In this document: piece by piece, positions 8,546 to 17,538 of the stretch
Numbering within the stretch: the stretch's first letter is position 1
How the letters are laid out: every line of letters starts with the position of its first letter
From: Acidobacteriota bacterium
GTDB taxonomy: Bacteria > Acidobacteriota > Terriglobia > Terriglobales > Acidobacteriaceae
DNA: 64,000 nt
Reading direction: 5' to 3'
NCBI GenBank assembly: GCA_025359885.1
Contig: JANYDG010000062.1
Span: 29,107-93,106 of the forward strand
Program-made: the position numbers and the translations under genes
Notes under the pieces: generated by a model
What the model saw: only the letters and a program-made list of their open reading frames with translations
Databases searched by the model: none
Told to the model about the DNA's origin: nothing

Positions 8546-9889
8546 CTACTCAAAGACCGGCACGTAGATGGCAAAGCCTCGCGGAGGCGCCGGGAATTCT
8601 GCATTGCCATCGGCGTCGGTGGTGCGTTCGTTGGGAGGTGCCTGATCGTGGCCGTCCCAGGCGGCGGGACGGAATTTCTGGTTGGGCCAGCGAGTTTTCA
8701 CCGCGGTGCCGCTCCATCTGTCGCCAAGGTTATTCAAAACGTAAATGAGGCCGGGCTGGTCAATTGACTCTGACTTGTAGCCGACGCGCTGCATGACATA
8801 GAGGTCGGGATCGGCATGGAGAATCTGCGAGTCACCGCCTGCGTTCTCGTGGTGAACCTTGATGAGAGCGTCTATGCCGTTGGGCGTTCCGGGGCGGTCA
8901 AGCCGGTTGTTGTAGTAGTCGTGCCAGAAGACGCAGGGGTAGCCCTCATGCACCATGATAAACGAGTAGGCCAGCATCTTGTCGTTCACGATTGCGTTGT
9001 CGCCCATGTCGTGGTTATCCACGAAGGTAGCCGCATGCAAGGGCCGCTTCATCACGACCGCGCCGTCATCGGTGAGGTTGCGCAGGTCGTAGTTAAGAGT
9101 GTCACAGACGTCTTTGAGCTTGTAGCGGAGGGGAAAGTCAAAAGCGGTAATCTGATTGTCGGTCATACCGTTGACACGGTCAATCCATTGCTCGATGTCA
9201 TCGGGGCCTGACCAGAGTTCAGCCACGACGTAAGGAGTAAATTCCTTGCCATCTTTGACATAGCGGTATTTGGCGAGCATGCTAATCATCCACGCGCCGT
9301 AGCCCTTGACGTAGTCAAAGCGGAAGCCATCAAAGTCCAGCTCCTCAATGAGCATGCGGGCGTAGTCGAACATGGCCTTGTAGACATCCGGATTGCGATG
9401 GCAAAGGTGAGGAAAGCCGCCGAAGTTTTCACCTTCGATCATGTCTTGCTCATACCGGCAGGGGTGGAAGCAGTTCCAGTCGCGGGGAAAGCGACCGCTG
9501 GCGGGTTTGAATTTGGTCCAGCGCTTCTGCCCGTCGAGCGGATTCGTCTCTTCCTCGTCAGCGCCGGAGTTGTGGTTGATCACCACGTCGGCATAGAGGG
9601 TAAGCTTGCTCTTGTGTGCCTTGGCGATCAGCGCTTCGAGCTCTGCCCGATTGCCATAGAGGGTTTTCACGCCGCCTTTCTGGTCAAAATCGCCGAGATC
9701 AAAGTAGTCGTAGGGATCGTAGCCCATCGAGCGATGGTCGGCACCTTTATTGACTGGTGGCAGCCACAGCGCATCGAAGCCCGAAGCGGCAATGGTTTCG
9801 ATACGGTCGGCGATCACGTTCCACCAGTTTCCTTCTTGATTCTCGATCGTGGGGGCGTCCCAGTAAAATGCCTGCAACATGACTGCCAT
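8546..9889 (-). CDS. Alpha-amylase, GH13 family, cytoplasmic
   Basis: Hydrolyses alpha-1,4-glucans. The 447-aa protein lacks a signal peptide and starts with MLQAFYWDAP, as in cytoplasmic GH13 amylases. The four conserved regions are present: DVVINHN (101-107), GFRFDYVKG with nucleophile D192, VAELW with acid/base E224, and FVDNHD with D294. An AGGAGT ribosome-binding site lies 4 nt before the ATG. The C-terminal beta domain ends in GFAIYVPVFE. It is monocistronic and would act on intracellular storage glycogen or imported dextrins (inference). Confidence 0.93.
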   Translation of the reverse strand: MAVMLQAFYWDAPTIENQEGNWWNVIADRIETIAASGFDALWLPPVNKGADHRSMGYDPYDYFDLGDFDQKGGVKTLYGNRAELEALIAKAHKSKLTLYADVVINHNSGADEEETNPLDGQKRWTKFKPASGRFPRDWNCFHPCRYEQDMIEGENFGGFPHLCHRNPDVYKAMFDYARMLIEELDFDGFRFDYVKGYGAWMISMLAKYRYVKDGKEFTPYVVAELWSGPDDIEQWIDRVNGMTDNQITAFDFPLRYKLKDVCDTLNYDLRNLTDDGAVVMKRPLHAATFVDNHDMGDNAIVNDKMLAYSFIMVHEGYPCVFWHDYYNNRLDRPGTPNGIDALIKVHHENAGGDSQILHADPDLYVMQRVGYKSESIDQPGLIYVLNNLGDRWSGTAVKTRWPNQKFRPAAWDGHDQAPPNERTTDADGNAEFPAPPRGFAIYVPVFE

Positions 9890-10125
9890 AGAAGACTCCT
9901 GGGGCCGGAGATGGATGCTTTCCGGCTTGGAAATGGGGATTGGTTCGTCTTGGTGAACGCCGGCGAAAGGCGTGGCGCGGACGCGATCATCACGCAGTAT
10001 GAGCTGCGAGAACGTTGAAGTCTGTGCAGAAAAGAACCCGAGAGTAAAAGCCGGCCGCGCCCGGAAAATTCGCAGGACTCCGGCTGGCTGGGCAACCGGA
10101 GGGGAGCAGGCACGTTGCCTGAGTC

Positions 10126-10566
10126 TTACTTCATCTTGAGGTCAAACTCCACGATCTTGCGCGAATCAAAGGAGCTGACCGTCTTCACGGGGCTCTTGGA
10201 TTTACCTTGTTCGGCCCAAACCTCGTAATCGTCGATCATGCCGACCTGGGCGAAGCGGAAGGCTCCGTCGGGCGTGCTGGTAAAGCTTTTCACGCTTCGG
10301 GTCTTCAGGTTTTTGAGGAAGATGGTGGCCCCGCCGACAGGTGTCTCAGTGTCGTTCAGGACTTTGCCCTGAATCGTGCGCTGGCTGAAGTTCTGGCCCT
10401 CAGCCACGAGCGGACCCAGGCTCGCACGCCCGGCAGCCTGGGTAGAGTTCAAGGTGCCTGTCGGAATGAGACCCAGAACCGCAGCGCCCATCATGCACGC
10501 TGCGAGCAGGCGCGCGTTGCCGTAGAGCGATCTTCCGGGGCTTGATTTGCGTGTGAGTTGCTTCAA
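10126..10566 (-). CDS. Secreted CarboxypepD_reg-like domain protein
   Basis: The 146-aa product has an extended signal sequence (basic residues 1-19, hydrophobic 20-36, cleavage near QAAG) and one carboxypeptidase regulatory-like beta-sandwich: IQGKVLNDTETPVGGATIFLKN ... TPDGAFRF ... DYEVWAEQGKSKSPVKTVSSF. Such domains bind partners or sugars at the cell surface. The start is TTG and overlaps the stop of the LysW-like gene by four bases, so translation is probably coupled. Confidence 0.75.
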   Translation of the reverse strand: MKQLTRKSSPGRSLYGNARLLAACMMGAAVLGLIPTGTLNSTQAAGRASLGPLVAEGQNFSQRTIQGKVLNDTETPVGGATIFLKNLKTRSVKSFTSTPDGAFRFAQVGMIDDYEVWAEQGKSKSPVKTVSSFDSRKIVEFDLKMK

Positions 10567-10763
10567 TCTTCTTCCTCTTCCTCGTCAAGAAACTCGTCGT
10601 CGTCTTCGTCGAGTTCGTCACCGTCTACGTTCGCGAGTTCGAGAGGCTCTGTGCCTACGACTTCAAACTCGGTACCGCACTCGTCACAGGCGATGATGTC
10701 GCCTTCGTCTACCTCATCCACTTCAAAATCAAGCGGGTTCTCGCACTCCGGGCAATTCGGCAT
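10563..10763 (-). CDS. LysW-like zinc-ribbon carrier protein
   Basis: A 66-aa protein with two CxxC zinc knuckles (CPEC at 4-7, CDEC at 26-29) and the stretch CGTEFEVVGTEPLEL, closely resembling LysW, the amino-group carrier used in lysine or arginine synthesis in Thermus and archaea. LysW ends in EDWGE, whose last Glu is modified; this protein instead ends in a long Asp/Glu run (EEEEED). A strong AAGGAGG lies 7 nt before the ATG. No lysX/argX, lysZ or lysY genes are nearby, so the carrier role is uncertain; a general zinc-ribbon protein is the alternative. Confidence 0.75.
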   Translation of the reverse strand: MPNCPECENPLDFEVDEVDEGDIIACDECGTEFEVVGTEPLELANVDGDELDEDDDEFLDEEEEED

Positions 10764-10912
10764 TGCTCATCCTCCTTCAACTGCACCACTCAGGCCTTAT
10801 GATGACAGAATCGCGCGGTGCGACTCGCCTAGTTTTAGGGAGAACGGCCATCGAGGTCAAGGGCTTGTGCCCTTGAAACAGGCTGAAACAGGTGCTGCCA
10901 GGAGAAAAATGC

Positions 10913-12397
10913 ATGCAATCACCTCGAATTTTTCGAATCGCTTTCGCTCTTAGAGCTTCGTTTCCGCTTGCCTGCTGCGGCCTGCTTATTCTCTTGAACA
11001 CTGGAACTGCTGTGACAGTTGCGCAGGCACCACCGGGCAGCGCGACGGCGGATTACCAGATGGCCGCAAAGCAGGTGCAAACAGCTCCCCCTGATCCGGC
11101 GATTGCCGAGGCATTAGCCGAGGTTTCAGAGGCACACATACGTCAGACGATTGAGAAGCTGGTTGGTTTTGGCAACCGCAGCACCCTCTCAAGCATGGAG
11201 GTAAACTTGCCCGCCGGGACGGGCGTAACGGCAGCGGCGGATTGGATCTATGCGCAGTTTGAGGCAATGTCAAAGGAGTGTGGTGGGTGCCTGGAGATCA
11301 AGCGAGACACCTTCACAGAACCCGTGGCGGACCGGATTCCCCAGCCGACGACGATCACCAATGTGTACGCGATATTGCGCGGCAATGACTCGGTCGCGGC
11401 TCAGCGGATGTACCTCGTGACGGGGCACTATGATTCGCGCAATTCAGACACGATGAATACCCGGGCGGCTGCACCGGGGGCCAATGATGACGCTTCCGGC
11501 GTGGCGGTATCGCTCGAATGTGCGCGGGTGCTAAGCAAGATGGCAAGCAAGCTGAATCTGCGAGGGACGGTGGTGTTTGCGGCAGTGGCGGGTGAGGAGC
11601 AGGGGCTGAACGGCTCGGCCCATCTGGCGCATCTGGCCCGGACCGAGGGCCGACAACTGGAAGCAGTCTTGAACAACGATATCGTGGGCGGGAACACGAC
11701 GCCTGGCGACACGCTGCAACTCAAAGACCGGGTGCGCGTCTTCTCTGAGGGGATTCCAGCAGGCGCTTCAGCGGACCAAGCGCGGCGGATTCGTGCCATG
11801 GGGCTGGCCGATGACGCGCCCAGCCGGCAGGTGGCGCGGGCCGTTGCAGATGCAGCGCGTACTTACTTGAGTTCCGCTCGGTTTATGCCCTTTCTGGTTT
11901 CGCGGCCAGACCGCTACCTGCGCGGTGGCGACCACACCAGCTTTAATCGCGAGGGCTTTGCCGGAGTTCGACTGACCGAATGGCGGGAAGACTTCAACCA
12001 TCAGCATCAGGATGTTCGAATCGAGGATGGTGTCCAGTTTGGAGATCTGTTGCAGTTCGTCGACTTTGGCTACGTGGCACAGGTAGCCCGTCTGAACGCC
12101 GCGACGCTGGCCACGTTGGCAGCGTCGCCGGGAACCCCGGCAGATGTGACGATTGTGACGGACAAGCTGGAGAACGGGACGACACTGCGCTGGCAGGCCC
12201 CGAAAGGCGAGGCGGCAGGTGCTTCGGCAAGTACGCACTATGAGGTACTGTGGCGAGAAACGACTGCCGCCGACTGGCAGTATGCCTTTGAGGTGAAAGA
12301 AACGGCTGTGACACTTCCGGTTTCAAAGGACAACGTGTTTTTTGGCGTACGGGCGGTAGATGCGGCAGGCCATCGCGGGCTGGTGGCGGTACCGTAA
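10913..12397 (+). CDS. Secreted M28-family zinc peptidase with FN3 domain
   Basis: A 494-aa exported aminopeptidase-like protein. The signal peptide covers about residues 1-40. M28 metal ligands are visible in order: VTGHYDSR (His), GANDDASG (Asp), AVAGEEQG (Glu-Glu, catalytic base and ligand), NNDIVGG (Asp), and GDHTSFNREG (His). The last ~95 residues form a fibronectin type III domain (THYEVLWRETTAADWQYAF ... VRAVDAAGHRG). The ATG at 10913 is preceded by GGAG at 8 nt; an in-frame GTG 21 nt upstream lacks such a site. Likely an extracellular or periplasmic peptide-degrading enzyme. Confidence 0.9.
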   Translation: MQSPRIFRIAFALRASFPLACCGLLILLNTGTAVTVAQAPPGSATADYQMAAKQVQTAPPDPAIAEALAEVSEAHIRQTIEKLVGFGNRSTLSSMEVNLPAGTGVTAAADWIYAQFEAMSKECGGCLEIKRDTFTEPVADRIPQPTTITNVYAILRGNDSVAAQRMYLVTGHYDSRNSDTMNTRAAAPGANDDASGVAVSLECARVLSKMASKLNLRGTVVFAAVAGEEQGLNGSAHLAHLARTEGRQLEAVLNNDIVGGNTTPGDTLQLKDRVRVFSEGIPAGASADQARRIRAMGLADDAPSRQVARAVADAARTYLSSARFMPFLVSRPDRYLRGGDHTSFNREGFAGVRLTEWREDFNHQHQDVRIEDGVQFGDLLQFVDFGYVAQVARLNAATLATLAASPGTPADVTIVTDKLENGTTLRWQAPKGEAAGASASTHYEVLWRETTAADWQYAFEVKETAVTLPVSKDNVFFGVRAVDAAGHRGLVAVP

Positions 12398-12465
12398 GCG
12401 ATGTCGTCAACTCATGCACTGCATGACATGGCCGATGCAAACGATGTAGGCTCAGAGAGACGGCT

Positions 12466-13290
12466 ATGGCTCAGTTCGGTTCCATGCAATTCGCGTTTCC
12501 TGATTTCAGCGGGGCAACCCGGCGGCTGATTCTGTGGAATCTGGGCGCTTATTTTGTGCTGCTGCTGGTGACGTCGGCGCGGCTGGTGGAACCGGGGTGG
12601 GTGATGGCCCACTTCGGGTTGTATCCGCCGAACCTGATGGTAGGGCAACTCTGGCAACCCTTCACCTACAGCCTCGTACATCTCACGCTGGTCAGCACGC
12701 TGCTGCAATTGCTGGGGCTGTGGTTTCTTGCCGGCTTTCTGGAGCAGATGCACAGCGGGAACTGGGTGCAGGGGCTCTATGCAACATCGGTACTGGGATC
12801 GGCTGTAGCGGCTGTTGTCATCTTTGTGGTGGGCTTGCGGCTTGGCTTTCCGCCGCCTCTGGTGTCAATCACAGGCTGCACAGGCGGCATTTTTGGGATG
12901 ATGGCCGTCATTGGCCTGCTGCATGGAGACATCGAGTTCCGGCTGATGTTTCTGGTCGGTATCAAGGCCAGGTACCTGGCTGCAATTTATGTGCTGGTGG
13001 CGCTGGCGCAGACATTTGGGGAGCAGCGCATGTACGCCTTTGCGCAACTGGGCGGGGCCCTCGCAGCGGTGTTGTATATACGGTATGCGCCTCGGCGGGG
13101 CTTTGGCGTGCAACTCAGCGAGAGCCTCTACGGAATGCGCAATCGCTACTACCGCTGGAAGCGGCGCCGGGCAGCGAGCAAGTTCCAGGTCTACATGAAG
13201 AAGCAGGGCCGCACCGTCCGCTTTGACGGCCAGGGGCGGATGATCGACGAAGACGACGTAAAGCACAACGACCGCTCGCGCTGGAATTAA
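12466..13290 (+). CDS. Rhomboid-family membrane protein, probable pseudoprotease
   Basis: The 274-aa protein has about six membrane segments in the rhomboid arrangement and conserved scaffolding (LWQPFTYSLVH, FLEQ after TM2). The active-site motif GxSG on TM4 is GCTG (137-140), with Thr139 where the catalytic Ser should be, and the TM6 His is Gln194 in AFAQLGGAL. Both members of the Ser-His dyad are therefore replaced, predicting no protease activity, as in iRhoms and derlins. The C-terminal ~60 residues are a basic cytoplasmic tail (RYYRWKRRRAASKFQ). Function could be binding or quality control of membrane proteins (inference). Confidence 0.8.
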   Translation: MAQFGSMQFAFPDFSGATRRLILWNLGAYFVLLLVTSARLVEPGWVMAHFGLYPPNLMVGQLWQPFTYSLVHLTLVSTLLQLLGLWFLAGFLEQMHSGNWVQGLYATSVLGSAVAAVVIFVVGLRLGFPPPLVSITGCTGGIFGMMAVIGLLHGDIEFRLMFLVGIKARYLAAIYVLVALAQTFGEQRMYAFAQLGGALAAVLYIRYAPRRGFGVQLSESLYGMRNRYYRWKRRRAASKFQVYMKKQGRTVRFDGQGRMIDEDDVKHNDRSRWN

Positions 13291-13351
13291 GGTTCACGCC
13301 CCAGAGCCACGTGCCCTCGTTCAGTGGATTCCGCTAAAATTCAGTTCTGAT

Positions 13352-14320
13352 ATGACGACAAAAAAGATTGCCTTCCTCTTTCCCGGCCAGGGTTCGCAAA
13401 CCGTGGGCATGGGACGCTCTCTCGCTGAAATCTACCCTGTAGCAGCGGCCACGTTTGCTGAGGCCGACGAGGCTCTTGGCTTCCCGCTGAGCCGCGTCTT
13501 TCTCGACGGCCCAGAAGACGAACTGCGGCTGACAGAGAACACGCAGCCGGCGATTCTGACCGTGAGCGTGGCTGCGTGGCGCGTGCTGGCCGAGCATGGC
13601 ATGACGCCGACGCTGGCGGCCGGACATTCACTGGGCGAATGGTCTGCCCACGTGGCTGCGGGTACGTTGAGCTTCGCCGATGCAGTGCGTGCCGTCAAAT
13701 CCCGTGGCCGCGCGATGCAGCGGGCCGTGCCTGCCGGCGAGGGAGCCATGGCGGCAGTTCTGGCCCTGGCGGCAGATTCCATCGCCGAGGCCTGCCTTGA
13801 AGCCGCAGCAGTGACCGGGCAGGTGGTGGCGGCAGCTAACTTCAATTCCCCGGATCAGACAGTGATTTCAGGCGCCAAAGCAGCGGTAGAAAAGGCTGCG
13901 GAGCTAGTCAAGGCCCGCGGCGCGAGGAAAGTGGTGATGCTCCCGGTAAGCGCACCCTTCCATTGCGCCCTGATGCAACCCGCGCAGGACGAGGTGGCGC
14001 GAGTGCTGGGCGGATTGACCCTCGGAGAACCCCAGTTCCCGGTAGCAGCTAACGTCTCCGGTACCATTTTGAAAAACGCAGTCGCTGCACAGCAGGCGCT
14101 GATTGAGCAGGTCACAGGCACGGTCCGCTGGGTGGATTGCGTGCAGGGGCTGGTCGGTGCAGGGGCTGAGGTTTTCCTCGAAGTCGGTCCGGGCAAAGTA
14201 CTCTCCGGGCTGCTGCGCCAAATCGACCGCGGGCTCAAGTGCCTGAACGTCGAAGATCAGGCGAGCCTGGAGAAGACCCTCGCAGAGCTGGCGGCTATGG
14301 AGTTACAGGCCGCCGAGTAG
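13352..14320 (+). CDS. fabD: Malonyl-CoA:ACP transacylase
   Basis: Transfers malonyl from CoA to acyl carrier protein to start fatty acid elongation. The 322-aa sequence has FPGQGSQ near the N-terminus, the nucleophile elbow GHSLGEW (Ser93) and the catalytic His in SAPFHCALM (His204), plus the NFNSPDQTVISG segment. Length fits FabD. It is not in a fab operon here: rhomboid lies upstream and a convergent gene ends 2 nt away. No strong ribosome-binding site precedes the ATG. Confidence 0.95.
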   Translation: MTTKKIAFLFPGQGSQTVGMGRSLAEIYPVAAATFAEADEALGFPLSRVFLDGPEDELRLTENTQPAILTVSVAAWRVLAEHGMTPTLAAGHSLGEWSAHVAAGTLSFADAVRAVKSRGRAMQRAVPAGEGAMAAVLALAADSIAEACLEAAAVTGQVVAAANFNSPDQTVISGAKAAVEKAAELVKARGARKVVMLPVSAPFHCALMQPAQDEVARVLGGLTLGEPQFPVAANVSGTILKNAVAAQQALIEQVTGTVRWVDCVQGLVGAGAEVFLEVGPGKVLSGLLRQIDRGLKCLNVEDQASLEKTLAELAAMELQAAE

Positions 14321-14322
14321 AG

Positions 14323-14823
14323 CTATTGATTGAGGCGCAGCTCAAACGGGGAGAAATCCAGCTTGTGGTCGTGCTTGTCATAGGCCAGAAAAAGCGGCTT
14401 GCTCTTGCGGCCATTGATCATGGCACCGACGATGAGCATGCTGCCGGAAACTTTTTTCACGACGAACTGGTGGCTGGCAATGGTGCCATAGTCGTTGGCG
14501 GCGCTGTTGGGGCCCCAATCCTCTGAGAAGCGCGCAAAAGGATAGGAAGCGTACCTTTCCTGGTGCTGCTTCCACTCCGGGTCGTTTTGCCAGATACCGT
14601 AGGCGCTGGGCAGGTCGTTGCTCTCGACCGCTTTCAGAAAATGCTCAGCCGTGCGTTCCCCGCTCCAGTAGGTTGGCCAGGTCCATGGAAAATCAATGGG
14701 GCGGCCAGCGACCAGCCAGCCGGCAAGCAGAAGCACAAAAAGCCCGGTAGCCACGCCTGCAATCAACTGGGTCCGGCGGCGTGAGCCAGCAGAATCAAAC
14801 CTGGGTGCATCCATCAGGGTCAT
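14323..14823 (-). CDS. Membrane-anchored protein of unknown function
   Basis: 166 aa: a short cytoplasmic N-terminus, one membrane segment (about residues 20-41) and an outer domain with WTWPTYWSGERTAEHFLKAVES and a beta-rich C-terminus (SGSMLIVGAMINGRKSKPLFLAYDKHDH). The pattern of one helix followed by an NTF2-like small domain is common in uncharacterised envelope proteins; I cannot assign a family. Its stop lies 2 nt from the stop of fabD, so the genes converge tightly. Confidence 0.65.
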   Translation of the reverse strand: MTLMDAPRFDSAGSRRRTQLIAGVATGLFVLLLAGWLVAGRPIDFPWTWPTYWSGERTAEHFLKAVESNDLPSAYGIWQNDPEWKQHQERYASYPFARFSEDWGPNSAANDYGTIASHQFVVKKVSGSMLIVGAMINGRKSKPLFLAYDKHDHKLDFSPFELRLNQ

Positions 14824-14928
14824 CGTGCGTTTTTCCTCGGGCGTTCGAGTTGAGCAGACGTGTCGCTACTCGAAGTCGCTACTAGTAGAGACTACACCGG
14901 CCAGGAAAATGTTCCCGGAGCAGCATGA

Positions 14929-16134
14929 TCACGCACCGCTCGCGGGAAGATCGTCAAAGGTGAAGCTGGTGCGGCTCCGCTCCTGGTGGCGTTCGAGGGC
15001 CAGTTCAATCAGCCGCGTAATCAGGTCAGAATATTCGAGGCCGGTCGCCTCCCAGAGCTTGGGATACATGCTGATCGAGGTGAAACCAGGCAGGGTGTTG
15101 ACTTCGTTCAGGTAGATCCTGCGCTTCCCGTCCGGCTCCATGAGGAAATCAACGCGGGCCAGGCCAGCGAGGTCGCAGGCCCTGAAAGCTTCAATGGCCA
15201 TGGCGCGGATCTGCTTTGACTCGGCAGCGGTGAGCTTGGCTGGGATGATCGGCACCGAGGCGTCGCTCAGGTACTTCGCCTCGTAGTCGTAGAACTCTTT
15301 CCCAGGAACGATCTCGCCAACCACGCTGGTCTTGGGCGCGTCGTTGCCGAGGACTGCGACCTCCAGTTCGCGGGCCTTTCCGGTACTACCAGACTTGCTC
15401 GCGCGTGATTTACCGCTACCGCCTGTGACGCCCTCTTCGATGACGATCTTACGGTCAAACCGGGCGGCAAGCGTCAGCGCCGGGCCAAGTTCCTTGCGGT
15501 CGTGCACCTTGCTGATTCCGACCGAAGAGCCCAGGTTTGCAGGCTTCACGAAGAATGGGTACTTGAGCGCGGCTTCAATTGCGGTGACGGTCTTGCGCGG
15601 GTTTGCCTCCCACGCCGTGCGCAGAATGGTCACGTGCTTGACGATGGGCAGCCGCGCCTGGGCAAACAGCCGCTTCATCACGTCCTTGTCCATGCCCGCC
15701 GCAGAGCCGAGCACACCGGAACCGACGTAGGCCGTGTTGGCGAGTTCAAAAAGGCCCTGGATCGTCCCGTCCTCGCCAAATGTGCCGTGGAGAACAGGAA
15801 AAACCACGTCGAGGGACTTGCCGTCCGGGCTCCCGGCTTCGCCGAGAACTCTGGCATCGGGAATGAGGGCTGTGACGGCGTCGGCCGCGATTTCCGGGCC
15901 CGCATTGGGCAAGGCCGGGCTGAGCAGCGTCGGTGCTGCTGCGGGGCTGCCCCTGAGCAGGGCCTGGGCACCGCCACCGGTAAGCCACTGACCGGTCTTC
16001 GAGATGCCGATGGGGACGACTTCAAACTTCTTCTTGTCGATCGCTTTAAGAATGGAGGCAGCCGAGAGGAGCGAAACTTCATGCTCCCCGCTGCGGCCGC
16101 CAAAGAGGATGCCTACGCGCAGTTTCTTTGCCAT
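14929..16134 (-). CDS. ddl: D-alanine--D-alanine ligase
   Basis: ATP-grasp enzyme joining two D-alanines for peptidoglycan. Conserved parts are present: [16 protein letters not shown] at the N-terminus, [47 protein letters not shown], and the C-terminal RVDFLME ... [12 protein letters not shown]. The ATG at 16134 gives the canonical start; frames upstream are non-conserved. At 401 aa it is longer than usual because of a Gly/Ser/Lys-rich insert of about 20 residues ([14 protein letters not shown]) in the loop after VIEEGV. Arginase lies 93 nt upstream on the same strand. Confidence 0.93.
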   Translation of the reverse strand: MAKKLRVGILFGGRSGEHEVSLLSAASILKAIDKKKFEVVPIGISKTGQWLTGGGAQALLRGSPAAAPTLLSPALPNAGPEIAADAVTALIPDARVLGEAGSPDGKSLDVVFPVLHGTFGEDGTIQGLFELANTAYVGSGVLGSAAGMDKDVMKRLFAQARLPIVKHVTILRTAWEANPRKTVTAIEAALKYPFFVKPANLGSSVGISKVHDRKELGPALTLAARFDRKIVIEEGVTGGSGKSRASKSGSTGKARELEVAVLGNDAPKTSVVGEIVPGKEFYDYEAKYLSDASVPIIPAKLTAAESKQIRAMAIEAFRACDLAGLARVDFLMEPDGKRRIYLNEVNTLPGFTSISMYPKLWEATGLEYSDLITRLIELALERHQERSRTSFTFDDLPASGA

Positions 16135-16227
16135 GTCTGTTTGATTGTAGTTCGCAGAATCCTTCCCCTCGTTTGCACAGAGGGTTCGCGCCTTGCTTTC
16201 CTGCAATCGGGCAGACACCCAAAACGG

Positions 16228-17232
16228 CTAAAGAATCTTCTTCCCAAAAGCAGAGCACGCAAGCTCCACAGCTAACTCCGCCGTTCGGTTGCGCTCGTCA
16301 ATGACCGGGTTCACTTCAACGATTTCAAAGCTGAGCAGGTGGCCGTGATCGGCGAGGATTTCCATCGCCAGATGGGCCTCTCGATAAGTTGCCCCACCCC
16401 GCACCGGCGTGCCGACGCCAGGAGCGTCTTCCGGGTCAATCCAGTCCATATCGAGCGAGACGTGGTATCCAGCGGTACCCTTGCTGGCGGCGGCGATGGC
16501 CTCTTCCATCACCGTGCGCATGCCCCGCTCGTCGATGTCGCGCATGGTATAGACGTGGGCAACCCCGGCGCGGCGGATGTTGGCGCGCTCGGCAGCGTCA
16601 ATATCGCGGACACCGATAATCACCGTATTTTCTGGCAGGATTTTTGGCGCATAGCCGAAGATCTGGCTGAGGGGATCTAGCCCGGATTCCGCATCCAGGC
16701 CAAGCAGCGCTGCAAGCGGCATGCCGTGGACGTTGCCCGACGGAGAGGTGGCCGGCGTATTGATGTCAGAGTGGGCATCGATCCAGAGGACGCCGATTTT
16801 CTGCCCCTGACGTCGATAGAACTCAGCCACACCACTGACGGTACCGGCGGCAAGCGAGTGGTCGCCACCGAGCACCAGCGGCGTTTTGCCCTCTTCAAGA
16901 GACTTGACGACGGCCTCGGCGGTGCGGGTGCATGTATCGGCTATCTGCTGCAGAAATCGCGCATTGGCGCTGCCTGCGTTTTGCGTTTCGGCAATTTCGA
17001 CCCGAATATTGCCGCCATCAGTGACTTGATGGCCAAGGGACTCAAGATGCGCTTCCAGGCCCGCAACGCGGACGGCGGAGGGCCCCATATCCACGCCGCG
17101 GCGGCTGGCACCAAGGTCAAGAGGCACACCGATAACACGAATCTGCCGTGCGGGGAGGGTTTGGGTTCTGACCTCGGCTATTTTTGCGCGATGCTCAATC
17201 GGGGATGGGGAAGCTTTGACTCTGCGTGCCAT
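16228..17232 (-). CDS. rocF: Arginase
   Basis: Hydrolyses arginine to ornithine and urea. The 334-aa protein shows the ureohydrolase manganese motifs in order: [32 protein letters not shown], and [18 protein letters not shown], with EIVEVNP near the end where VDVNP is usual. The ATG at 17232 gives an N-terminus of typical length with a short leader before [21 protein letters not shown]; the frame stays open for 94 codons more but without conserved residues. It precedes ddl on the same strand and could share a transcript. Confidence 0.92.
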   Translation of the reverse strand: MARRVKASPSPIEHRAKIAEVRTQTLPARQIRVIGVPLDLGASRRGVDMGPSAVRVAGLEAHLESLGHQVTDGGNIRVEIAETQNAGSANARFLQQIADTCTRTAEAVVKSLEEGKTPLVLGGDHSLAAGTVSGVAEFYRRQGQKIGVLWIDAHSDINTPATSPSGNVHGMPLAALLGLDAESGLDPLSQIFGYAPKILPENTVIIGVRDIDAAERANIRRAGVAHVYTMRDIDERGMRTVMEEAIAAASKGTAGYHVSLDMDWIDPEDAPGVGTPVRGGATYREAHLAMEILADHGHLLSFEIVEVNPVIDERNRTAELAVELACSAFGKKIL

Positions 17233-17538
17233 GGGACTGACTCCGGGCGCTTGTTTGCTGTTCTCAGCGCCAATGAGACCGCTGATAAAGATGACAGGTT
17301 GCGCCGATAGATTAGAGCAGATTCCGCAGAGGGCTGGCATCGCCATCCTGATCACCGGAATACAGGGGGCCTGCACCGAAGCGGTCAACCGCGCCCGACG
17401 CACTCGTTCCAGGGGCCTGCACAAGGATTTGGCATGGTTTTTGCTATCCCTGGCGTGGACACCGCCGATGAAAGAGGGAGAGATTGCATTCGCGCCTGCG
17501 GCATTGCCGGGCAAACGAAAGGGAGAAGAGGCGATCCA

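Noticed and set aside
15502..16275. 257-codon plus-strand reading frame
   Set aside because: Antisense to ddl; ddl has all ATP-grasp motifs.
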